A stretch of 64,000 nt of DNA from Pseudomonas azotoformans (GTDB taxonomy: Bacteria > Pseudomonadota > Gammaproteobacteria > Pseudomonadales > Pseudomonadaceae). The translations under genes and the position numbers were made by a program. Positions 57,026-64,000 of this stretch are shown one piece after another. How positions within the stretch are numbered: position 1 is the first letter of the stretch; the number at the start of each line of letters is the position of its first letter. The DNA lies in contig NZ_CP014546.1 of assembly GCF_001579805.1 (NCBI RefSeq), forward strand, positions 682,001-746,000, written 5' to 3'. Under the pieces are notes generated by a model. The model did not search any database. It had not been told where the DNA came from and saw nothing but the letters and a program-made list of their open reading frames with translations.

Positions 57026-58922
57026 ATGAAAAGCCTGCGCTTCGCCCTGCCCCTGCTGCTTTTGCCCGCTACTGATTTGCTCGCCGAGACGTTCGAGCGC
57101 GACGACGCTCTGAAACTCCCCAACGTAGTCATCAGCGCCAACCGTCAGGTCCAGGCCCGCAACGACAGCAGCGCCGCCAACACCGTCTTCACCCGCGACG
57201 ATATCGACCGCCTGCAACCTACCAGCGTGACGGACCTGCTCAGCCGCGTCCCGGGTGTGCAGGTCGCGCCGACTGGCGGGCGTGGCAGCCTGCCGGGGAT
57301 TTATATCCGTGGCACCAAGTCCGCACAAAGCCTGGTGTTGGTGGACGGCCAGCGCATCGCCAACACCACCTCTGGCGACAGCGGCCTGCAGTACCTGAAC
57401 GTCGACCAGATTGAACGGGTGGAAGTGCTGCGCGGCTCCCGCTCGGTGATCTATGGCAGCGATGCGATTGGCGGGGTGATCCAGGTATTTACCCGGCGTA
57501 ATGCCGAGCAGGGCCTACAGCCGCGCCTGAAAGTGGGCTTTGGCAGCCACCAAACGTGGGAGCGCAGCGTCGGCCCTGTCCGGTGCCGATGAACGCACAC
57601 GTTTCAACCTCGGCGCGAGCCTGGATGAGACCGCCGGCATCAACTCGACACACACTTCGTTCCCCAGCGATGGCGACCATGACGCCTACCGCAACCAGTC
57701 CGTCAGCCTGAACCTCAGCCACGCCTTCAGCGATGAGTTGGAAGCGGGTTTCAATCTGTTGGATAACCGTGGCAAGTCGGAGTACGACAACAGCTTCGGC
57801 CGCTACGACGTCGCCACCGGGCAAACCGGTGGGCAAAAGCCCTACACCGACTACACCCTGAGCAGCGCCAGCGGTTACCTGGATGCCAAGCTCAACGAGC
57901 GCTGGCAGTCGCGCCTGGAACTGGGCCACAGCGAGAACCGCGATACCAAGCGCGACACCCTCAGTGACGATTTCAGCGTGTTCAACACCTACCGCGACTC
58001 GGTCAACTGGCAGAACGATCTGACACTCAATGACCAGAACAGCCTGATACTCGGCGGCGACTGGTATGAAGACCGCCTCCATGGCTTTACCACCTTTACC
58101 GAGAACAGTCGCTGGAACCGCGCCGCCTTTGTGCAGCATCGCTTCCACGGCGAAGGGTTCTCCACCGAGCTGGGCCTGCGGCGTGACCAGAACCAACAGT
58201 TCGGCGGGCAGAACAGCTGGAGCGGCACCCTGACCTTGCCCGTCAACCCGGACAATGAACTGCTGCTGAGCTACAGCGAGGGCTTCCGCGCCCCGACCTT
58301 CAATGACCTGTATTACCCGGACGAATACGGCTTCAAGAACAGCAACCCGGACCTGAAGCCCGAAACCTCGAAAAGCTACGAGATGCAATGGCGCAGCCAA
58401 CTCAGCGACACCAGCCGCCTGGAAGCTTCGCTGTATCGCACCGATATCCAGGATGCGATCGTGTTCGGCAGCGACGGCCCGCAAAACGTCAGTTCGGCGC
58501 GCATCAACGGTTTCGAGGCCGCACTCAAGCAGGAGCTGTTCGGCTGGGAAAGCAGTCTGGGACTGGCGATGATTGATCCACGAGACCGCGATTCCGGGCG
58601 TACGTTGGCACGTCGCGCCAGGCGCACGTTGAGCCTGGACCTGGATCGCCAGTTCGACCAATTCGGCGTCGGCGCCAGCTGGCAGGCGGTCAGCAGCAGC
58701 TACGACGACCCGAAGAACCAGCAGCCGTTGGGAGGCTATGGGTTGCTCGGGTTGCGCGCCAGTTGGGCGGTGAACCGTGAAATCGTGCTGAACATGAAGG
58801 TCGATAACCTCCTGGACAAAGCCTACAGCCGCGCGCTGTATCAGTATCAAGGCCAGCAATATGGCTACCGGGAAGCTGGCCGGGCGCTGATGGTGGGTAT
58901 GACGTGGACGCCGGACCTCTAA
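57026..58922 (+). pseudogene. btuB: BtuB-like TonB-dependent vitamin B12 receptor, frameshifted
   Basis: The gene codes for about 632 residues of a BtuB-type outer-membrane receptor: signal peptide (LLLLPATDLLA), TonB box region, plug (VFTRDDIDRLQPTSVTDLLSRVPGVQV; VEVLRGSRSVIYGSDAIGGVIQVF) and a 22-strand-type barrel ending in GRALMVGMTWTPDL. It is broken near 57565-57580: the frame reads GSHQTWERS and then shifts, and ALSGADERTRFNLGASLDET is read one base on. A single extra base around GCGTCGGCC explains it. The start is the ATG at 57026. It converges with btuF, four bases overlapping. No cobalamin riboswitch fits into the 45 bases after dxs. Confidence 0.87.
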
Positions 58923-59704
58923 CGGGGCGCGATCACCTCACACAACCGCGCCACCGCCTCCAACATCTGCCCGCTCGGACGCTCCAGGCCTTTATCCGGC
59001 ACCACGCGCACCCGTTCCGCCATCGCCGGCCAGACCTTCCAGGCCTCCTTCTGCGCTTGATCCCCGACCAGAATCAATTCGGGATCACGCTGCAACACCG
59101 ATTCAATGCTCACCTGCGGCGCGGGCAACTTGAGGTCATCGAACACATTACGCGCGCCGCACACACTCAACGCATCGCTGATGATCTGCCCGCCGCCCAC
59201 GGTATACAGCGGCTGGTTCCACACTTGGTAAAACACGCGCAATGGCTCGGCACGCTGATAGCGCTGACGCAACTCGGCCAGGCGTTGGCGTAATTGCGCG
59301 GCCAATTGCCGGCCGGCTTCAGCACGACCCAATTGCTCGGCGATGGCCTGGACCTGGGTGGTGAGTTGTTCAAGGCTATGGGGTTCAGCGACGTAGACCG
59401 GGATGTTCAGGCGCTGCAACTGCTCACGCTGGGCTGGGCCGACGCTGCCGGGCCACAGCAGGATCAAGTCGGGCTTGAGGCTGAGCAGGCGTTCCATATC
59501 CAATTGGCCGTAATGCCCCACGGACGCCACGTGCGCCAGGGCAGCAGGGCGCTCGCCACCATCGAGCACACCCACCAGCACGTCGGCGGCGCCCAGTTCA
59601 GCAACGATTTCAGACAGGGACGGCGCCAGGCTGACCACCCGCTCGGCCGACAATGCCTGGGCACTCAACGCCAGCAGCAGGACCGCCAGCCAAGCACGCT
59701 TCAT
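58919..59704 (-). CDS. btuF: Periplasmic cobalamin-binding protein
   Basis: BtuF-type proteins bind vitamin B12 in the periplasm and pass it to the BtuCD transporter. The 261-residue protein has a signal peptide (LAVLLLALSAQALS) and the class III helical-backbone substrate-binding fold: ERVVSLAPSLSEIVAELGA, VASVGHYGQLDMERLLSLKPDLILLW, then an interdomain helix and LIISDALSVCGARNVFDD-like sequence. BtuC and BtuD are not in the window. Its start overlaps the preceding membrane-protein gene (ATGA), which in turn overlaps ribA. Neighbouring btuB faces it. Confidence 0.87.
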   Translation of the reverse strand: MKRAWLAVLLLALSAQALSAERVVSLAPSLSEIVAELGAADVLVGVLDGGERPAALAHVASVGHYGQLDMERLLSLKPDLILLWPGSVGPAQREQLQRLNIPVYVAEPHSLEQLTTQVQAIAEQLGRAEAGRQLAAQLRQRLAELRQRYQRAEPLRVFYQVWNQPLYTVGGGQIISDALSVCGARNVFDDLKLPAPQVSIESVLQRDPELILVGDQAQKEAWKVWPAMAERVRVVPDKGLERPSGQMLEAVARLCEVIAPR

Positions 59705-60120
59705 CCCAGTTGACGGGGGATGCGGTAGAGGTAGAACAGCACCAGCGTCGACAGTGCCAGCAGGAACAGCGGCACCGCCTCCAGGCCGACGAACACCGCC
59801 AGCGCGCCGATCCAGGCCGGAACCGCCGCCACCAGCAACGCCGTACGCCGACGGGCCGCCAAGGTAATCCAGGCAGCCGGTTCTTCCGGGGTATCGAGGG
59901 CTTTGGAGGTGGCGATCAACGCGTGTTTATAGCCGTTGAAGTAACGCAGGCTGAGAAACATCGAGGCCACGCCGGCAATGAAGAACGGCATGGCCAGCAC
60001 TGGCAGCAAGGATTCGGCTTGGCCGAACACCAGGTTGATCACAAACAGGGGCAGCAGCGCCAGGGCCAGGTACTGCCACCAGTTGAAGGACAGTCGCCGT
60101 TTCACCTGGCCACGGGTCAC
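59701..60120 (-). CDS. Small inner-membrane protein of unknown function
   Basis: The 139-residue protein has about four predicted membrane spans ([78 protein letters not shown]). The start is basic (TRGQVKRRL). I do not recognise a family with a known role. It is coupled by ATGA overlaps to ribA upstream and btuF downstream, an order I recall as conserved in pseudomonads, so it may be linked to cobalamin or flavin handling, but that is only context. Confidence 0.8.
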   Translation of the reverse strand: MTRGQVKRRLSFNWWQYLALALLPLFVINLVFGQAESLLPVLAMPFFIAGVASMFLSLRYFNGYKHALIATSKALDTPEEPAAWITLAARRRTALLVAAVPAWIGALAVFVGLEAVPLFLLALSTLVLFYLYRIPRQLG

Positions 60121-60734
60121 GCGCGGTCGACCTCGCCCTGGTGCTCGTTGCCCATCATGTGGTCGAGCTTGCTTGCCTTGGTGGCCAGGTAGAGTTTGTT
60201 GTGCGGGTTGTGCCCGGTGTGCAGCGGCACGCGCTCGGCCACGGTGATGCCCATCTCGGTCAAGGCTTTGACCTTGCGTGGGTTGTTGGTCATCAAGCGC
60301 AGGGATTTGACGCCCAAGTGCTCCAGCATCGGCAGGCAGATCGCGTAGTCACGCTGGTCGGCGGCGAAACCCAGGCGCTCGTTGGCCTCGACGGTATCGG
60401 CGCCGCCGTCTTGCAGCTCGTAGGCGCGGATCTTGTTCATCAGGCCAATGCCACGGCCTTCCTGACGCAGGTACAGCAACACGCCACGGCCTTCACGGGC
60501 GATGGCCCGCATGGCGGCTTCCAGTTGCGAACCGCAGTCGCAACGCTGACTGAACAGCGCATCGCCGGTCAGGCATTCGGAATGCACACGACCCAGCACT
60601 GGCGCGCCATCCGCGATATCGCCCAGGCTCAGCACAACGTGCTCGCGCCCGGTGGCTTCTTCGAGGAAGCCGTTCATGGTGAACGTGGCAAAAGGGGTAG
60701 GCAGCTTGGAAGCGGCGACGAAAACGACGGGCAC
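60117..60734 (-). CDS. ribA: GTP cyclohydrolase II
   Basis: RibA opens the ring of GTP to give the first committed riboflavin precursor. The 205-residue protein has [23 protein letters not shown] with the zinc cysteines, the [21 protein letters not shown] motif and [13 protein letters not shown]. It starts the ribA-hypothetical-btuF operon. A second riboflavin locus (ribH, ribBA) lies 2.5 kb away on the same strand. No FMN riboswitch is evident ahead of it. Confidence 0.96.
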   Translation of the reverse strand: MPVVFVAASKLPTPFATFTMNGFLEEATGREHVVLSLGDIADGAPVLGRVHSECLTGDALFSQRCDCGSQLEAAMRAIAREGRGVLLYLRQEGRGIGLMNKIRAYELQDGGADTVEANERLGFAADQRDYAICLPMLEHLGVKSLRLMTNNPRKVKALTEMGITVAERVPLHTGHNPHNKLYLATKASKLDHMMGNEHQGEVDRA

Positions 60735-60863
60735 CGTGTGCTCCTGATTTCAGTTTTTACGATGGCGGCCATTGTAACAGCAGGTTCCTACAGACGCTTA
60801 AGCTGAATTATCGCTGATAAAGATCAATAGGTTCGATTGGCCTTCGCCTTGGTTCTATGCAGG

Positions 60864-61583
60864 TCAGAACGGATACGGCTGTTTCCAGTGCTCGAAAATC
60901 GCCTTTAACTCGCCGCTTTTCACCAGCGCCGCCATGCGCTGGTCGAACACGGCCATCAAGGCGCGACCTCGCTCGTTATCGGCAAACCCGATATAGAGCG
61001 GCAGTTCGGCGATGTGGGTCAGTGTGAACTTGGACGGGTCATCCGCCTGATTCAGCACGTACTTGGCCTCGGTCAGCGCATCGATGTAGAAGTCGGCCCG
61101 CGCGTGTTGCAGCATCGGCAAAATACCGTCGCGGCGCTCGATCTGGTTGAAGCGGTGCACATTGGGCAAGTACTCCTCGTACTTGTAGCCGCGCACCCAG
61201 GCCAGGCGGTAATTGCCCAGCGTGGCCACTGTCGGCGCCGGCGTGCTGGCCAGGCCGAGGGCGTAGATATGATCGGAATCGAAGTTCCAGTGGGAGTACA
61301 ACACACCCGTGGCTTCATCGCGATAGGAACCGACCCAGCCATCCACCTCGCCGCGCTGGGCCAGGCCGACCGATCGTGTGTAGGGTACGGAGCGGGTCTG
61401 CAGCGTGATTCCGGCGGGTTCGAACACCTGGCGCAGCACGTCCCAGGCCAGGCCGCTGCCGTCTTTGTTGGTGTAGTCGTTCCACTCTTCACTGGCCAGC
61501 ATGACCTTGCCGGGCACGTCCTGCGCCTGGACTAACGACGTAAAGGCACACAGCACTATCAGCAGCCAGCGGCGCACATCCAT
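60864..61583 (-). CDS. Periplasmic substrate-binding protein, family 3
   Basis: This 239-residue protein has a signal peptide (WLLIVLCAFTSLVQA) and the amino-acid-binding (SBP_bac_3) fold: VMLASEEWNDYTNKDGSGLAWDVLRQVFEPAGI, YTRSVGLAQRGEVDGWVGSYRDE and the late IGFADNERGRALMAVFDQRM. No permease or ATPase gene is beside it, so it may act alone as a sensor partner or with a distant transporter. It lies where I expected pgpA next to thiL, 66 bases beyond thiL on the same strand. Confidence 0.85.
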   Translation of the reverse strand: MDVRRWLLIVLCAFTSLVQAQDVPGKVMLASEEWNDYTNKDGSGLAWDVLRQVFEPAGITLQTRSVPYTRSVGLAQRGEVDGWVGSYRDEATGVLYSHWNFDSDHIYALGLASTPAPTVATLGNYRLAWVRGYKYEEYLPNVHRFNQIERRDGILPMLQHARADFYIDALTEAKYVLNQADDPSKFTLTHIAELPLYIGFADNERGRALMAVFDQRMAALVKSGELKAIFEHWKQPYPF

Positions 61584-61649
61584 GGTGGCGACCTCCTACA
61601 GGGCCTTGCATCCGTGATTACGCTATAGAGGGTAGCGCAGCTCGCCGAT

Positions 61650-62615
61650 TCAGGGCGCCCCGCGAAAATGTTGATAGCCACGAATGGCCGGCGTGATGTC
61701 CTGCCCGTTGGCGTCGAGCAGCGTCACGCCCTGCCCCGCCTCAACCCGGCCGATCACATGGACCGGCCAGCCGTCGGCCAGCAATGGCGCCAGCTCGGCG
61801 GGTGGCAGGGTGAACGCCAGCACATAATCGTCGCCCCCGCTCAGGGCCGCCACGCGCGCGGCGTCATCGCCGACAAACGCCAACAGTGCCTGAGACAGAG
61901 GCAACCGCTGACGCTCGATCAACAGGCTGACAGCCGAAGCCGTGGCGATATGCCCGCAATCGGCCAGAAGGCCGTCGGAAATATCCATGGCAGACGTGGC
62001 CTTGCCGCGCAGCGCCAGCCCCAGCGCCAACTGCGGTTGCGGCGACCAGTAATGGGCTAATAGCGGATCAGCGATGGCTGCGTCGGCACTGCGCTGACCC
62101 AATACCAACGGCAGCGCGCCGGCCGCATTGCCCAGTTCGCCACCGACACACAGCAAGTCACCCGGCTGCGCCCCGCTGCGGGTCAAGGCTTGCCCTGCAG
62201 GTACGCGACCAAATACGGTGAGGGTCAGGGTTAACGGCCCACGGGTGGTATCGCCGCCCACCAGGCCCACGCCACAACTCTGCGCCATCAGGTTCAAACC
62301 CTGGGCATAGCGTTGCAACCAATCGGCGTCGACCGTCGGTGTGGTGAGGGCAAGGGTAAAGGCGAGGGGGTTGGCGCCCATGGCGGCCAAATCGCTTACC
62401 GCCACGGCCAGCGAGCGCTGACCCAGCAGGAACGGATCGCAGGGGTCGGCAAAATGCACCCCGGCCACCAAAGTATCGGTGGAGATCGCCAGCTGCTCCC
62501 CGGCAGGAAGCGCCAGCAAGGCGCAGTCGTCGCCGATCCCAAGGGCAATGCCTTCGCCGCCTTGCGCACAGGGCGCGGCGGCGAAGTAATTGCGGATCAG
62601 CTCAAACTCGCCCAT
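61650..62615 (-). CDS. thiL: Thiamine-monophosphate kinase
   Basis: ThiL phosphorylates thiamine monophosphate to the active diphosphate. The 321-residue protein has the PurM-like fold: GIGDDCALLALPAGEQLAIS, DLAAMGANPLAFTLAL, GLVGGDTTRGPLTLTLTVFG, and MDISDGLLADCGHI. It is slightly shorter at the C-terminus than some homologues (ends YQHFRGAP) but complete. It follows nusB by 18 bases. The usual next gene in many gamma-proteobacteria, pgpA, is absent here. Confidence 0.95.
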   Translation of the reverse strand: MGEFELIRNYFAAAPCAQGGEGIALGIGDDCALLALPAGEQLAISTDTLVAGVHFADPCDPFLLGQRSLAVAVSDLAAMGANPLAFTLALTTPTVDADWLQRYAQGLNLMAQSCGVGLVGGDTTRGPLTLTLTVFGRVPAGQALTRSGAQPGDLLCVGGELGNAAGALPLVLGQRSADAAIADPLLAHYWSPQPQLALGLALRGKATSAMDISDGLLADCGHIATASAVSLLIERQRLPLSQALLAFVGDDAARVAALSGGDDYVLAFTLPPAELAPLLADGWPVHVIGRVEAGQGVTLLDANGQDITPAIRGYQHFRGAP

Positions 62616-62633
62616 TCAGGACTCAAGCGCCAA

Positions 62634-63134
62634 TTAGCGCTTGTACGCCTTCACTTCGGCTTCACGCAGGCGCGGCGCCAGCTTGTCGAGCACGCCGTTG
62701 ACGAACTTGTGGCCGTCGGTCGAACCGTAGACTTTCGCCAGTTCGATACCTTCGTTGATGACCACCCGGTACGGCACGTCGACGCGATACAGCAGTTCCC
62801 AGGCAGACAGGCGCATCACGCACAGTTCAACCGGGTCCAACTCTTCGATGGTCAGGTCCAGGCAAGGTGCCAGGGCCGTGTCGATCTCGGTCAGGTGCGC
62901 ATGTACACCGTGCAGGATGTCGTGAAAGTACGGCAGGTCGGCGAAGGTGAAATCGTTGTCGACGCGAAACTGTGCTTCGATCTCGTTCAACGACGCGCCT
63001 GCCAGGTGACGCTGGTACAGCGCCTGGGTCGCCAATTGACGAGCAGCGCGACGCTTCTCGTTCTTGGACGGCTTGCCAGCATCGGCTGGACGTGGCTCGC
63101 GCGGGTTGAAGTTGTCGCTCTCGTCGGAAATCAC
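62634..63134 (-). CDS. nusB: Transcription antitermination protein NusB
   Basis: NusB with NusE binds boxA in rRNA leaders and holds the antitermination complex on RNA polymerase. The 166-residue protein has a basic N-terminal extension and the NusB fold ([81 protein letters not shown]). It overlaps ribH by four bases, the standard order ribBA-ribH-nusB-thiL. Confidence 0.96.
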   Translation of the reverse strand: MISDESDNFNPREPRPADAGKPSKNEKRRAARQLATQALYQRHLAGASLNEIEAQFRVDNDFTFADLPYFHDILHGVHAHLTEIDTALAPCLDLTIEELDPVELCVMRLSAWELLYRVDVPYRVVINEGIELAKVYGSTDGHKFVNGVLDKLAPRLREAEVKAYKR

Positions 63135-63607
63135 TTGGCCTCCAACTGCGACAGCAGGCTGACCATTTCCAGGGCGGACAGGGCAGCTTCAGCGCCTTTG
63201 TTACCGGCCTTGGTGCCGGAACGCTCGATGGCTTGCTCGATGGAATCCACGGTCAGCACGCCGAAAGCGACTGGCACGCCGAACTCCATGGACACCTGGG
63301 CCAGGCCCTTGGTGCATTCGCCAGCCACGTATTCGAAGTGCGGAGTACCGCCACGAATGACCGCGCCCAGGGCGATGATCGCCGCGTATTCACCCTGTTG
63401 AGCAACTTTTTGCGCAACCAGTGGAATTTCGAAGGCGCCAGGCGCGCGGATGATCGTGATGTCGCTCTCGCTCACACCGTGGCGAACCAGGGCGTCAACG
63501 GCACCGCTTACCAGGCTTTCAACCACGAAGCTGTTGAAGCGGCCAACCACCAGGGCATAGCGGCCTTTGGGGGCGATGAAGGTACCTTCGATGGTCTTCA
63601 GGGTCAT
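63131..63607 (-). CDS. ribH: 6,7-Dimethyl-8-ribityllumazine synthase
   Basis: RibH condenses the ribityl pyrimidine with dihydroxybutanone phosphate in the penultimate step of riboflavin synthesis. The 158-residue protein has [61 protein letters not shown] and [12 protein letters not shown], matching the icosahedral lumazine synthase family. It lies 90 bases after ribBA and couples to nusB. Confidence 0.97.
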   Translation of the reverse strand: MTLKTIEGTFIAPKGRYALVVGRFNSFVVESLVSGAVDALVRHGVSESDITIIRAPGAFEIPLVAQKVAQQGEYAAIIALGAVIRGGTPHFEYVAGECTKGLAQVSMEFGVPVAFGVLTVDSIEQAIERSGTKAGNKGAEAALSALEMVSLLSQLEAK

Positions 63608-63697
63608 TCGACAAATCTCTTAAAGAGCCGGGACGCGTGTATGACGCGCCCCTTAGTGATATTTGAACCGCGAACAAGGGGCGAAAATCGCCGGCCT

Positions 63698-64000
63698 TTA
63701 TTCGGAGGGCACATATTCTACTACTTCCAGGTCGAAACCGGATATCGCATTAAATTTCATTGGCGCACTCATCAAGCGCATTTTACGCACGCCCAGGTCA
63801 CGCAGGATCTGCGAACCGGCACCGACGATGCTGTAGGTGGTCGGTTTTTTCACCGGCGCGTGGTCAGCTGTTTCGCGGATATGCGCCAGCAACACATCGC
63901 CATCCAGCGGGTGACCGAGCAACAGCACCACACCACTGCCAGCCTCGGAAACCGCAGCCATGGCGGCGCGCAGGCTCCAGCGGCCCGGCTGCTTGACCAT
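63698..64000 (-). CDS. ribBA: RibBA-type 3,4-dihydroxy-2-butanone 4-phosphate synthase, C-terminal part (partial)
   Basis: Only the last ~100 residues of this gene lie in the window; its start is beyond the right edge. The visible part is the C-terminal RibA-like half found in Pseudomonas RibBA proteins: SGVVLLLGHPLDGDVLLAHIRE, then YSIVGAGSQILRDLGVRKMRLMSAPMKFNAISGFDLEVVEYV. In this family the C-terminal half often lacks cyclohydrolase activity, and here it lacks the [10 protein letters not shown] motif region, as the RibA at 60117 would provide. It is ahead of ribH in the operon. Confidence 0.85.
   Translation of the reverse strand: MVKQPGRWSLRAAMAAVSEAGSGVVLLLGHPLDGDVLLAHIRETADHAPVKKPTTYSIVGAGSQILRDLGVRKMRLMSAPMKFNAISGFDLEVVEYVPSE

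Noticed and set aside
56981..57026. Cobalamin riboswitch ahead of btuB
   Set aside because: The space is 45 bases and mostly a terminator hairpin, far too short for a cobalamin element.

Overview
The window looks like chromosome of a Pseudomonas, most likely of the P. fluorescens group. The coding sequence is GC-rich. The gene order dacA-rlpA-mltB-rodA-pbpA-rlmH-rsfS-nadD-proA, then lrgAB, mpl, the eat/eut genes, ppa, xseB-ispA-dxs, ribA and thiL-nusB-ribH-ribBA matches what I recall of the P. aeruginosa PA3996-PA4054 backbone. Long perfect palindromes built on a GCGGGCTTGCTCGCG core, typical of fluorescent pseudomonads, lie between genes. No database search was possible, so family names rest on motifs and remembered families.

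Layout. Positions 1-13.8 kb hold a cell-envelope and housekeeping block: a lytic transglycosylase (5' end cut by the window), LD-carboxypeptidase, the lipoate genes ybeD-lipB-lipA, D,D-carboxypeptidase DacA, and the elongasome cluster pbpA-rodA-mltB-rlpA transcribed behind rlmH, rsfS, nadD and proA. Positions 14.0-23.1 kb hold a 3-methyladenine glycosylase, a DedA-PAP2 fusion, a LON-domain protein, an LrgA/LrgB pair, a MaoC hydratase, a MORN-repeat/caspase-fold lipoprotein, UbiX and Mpl. Positions 23.2-31.3 kb are an ethanolamine catabolism locus: a sigma-54 activator (EatR-like) divergent from aldehyde dehydrogenase, ethanolamine permease and EutBC. DedA, an MtfA-like peptidase and ppa follow up to 33.7 kb.

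From 33.8 to 53.7 kb is an accessory region between ppa and xseB. It opens with an AT-richer stretch holding a LexA/CI-type S24 repressor, an Abi/HEPN protein with an unusual C-terminal half, and a small DUF3077-like gene. Next comes what I read as a catabolic cluster for a beta-amino acid: permease, class III aminotransferase resembling beta-phenylalanine transaminase, TetR regulator, acetoacetyl-CoA-synthetase-type ligase, thiolase-like protein and its DUF35 partner, followed by a YcaC hydrolase. After that are a complete IS3-family insertion sequence, two small exported proteins, a YhcG-type PD-(D/E)XK nuclease, an NAD(P)H oxidoreductase overlapping a MerR gene, and a FecI-FecR pair whose TonB-dependent receptor is frameshifted.

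Positions 53.8-64 kb return to the backbone: xseB-ispA-dxs, a frameshifted BtuB receptor, BtuF, ribA, a periplasmic binding protein, thiL-nusB-ribH and the C-terminal part of ribBA, which runs off the window. The most interesting items are the proposed beta-amino-acid pathway (37.1-44.3 kb), the HEPN-Abi protein with a CBS-like tail (35.2-36.3 kb), the MORN-C13 lipoprotein (18.4-20.2 kb), and the two receptor genes broken by one extra base each.
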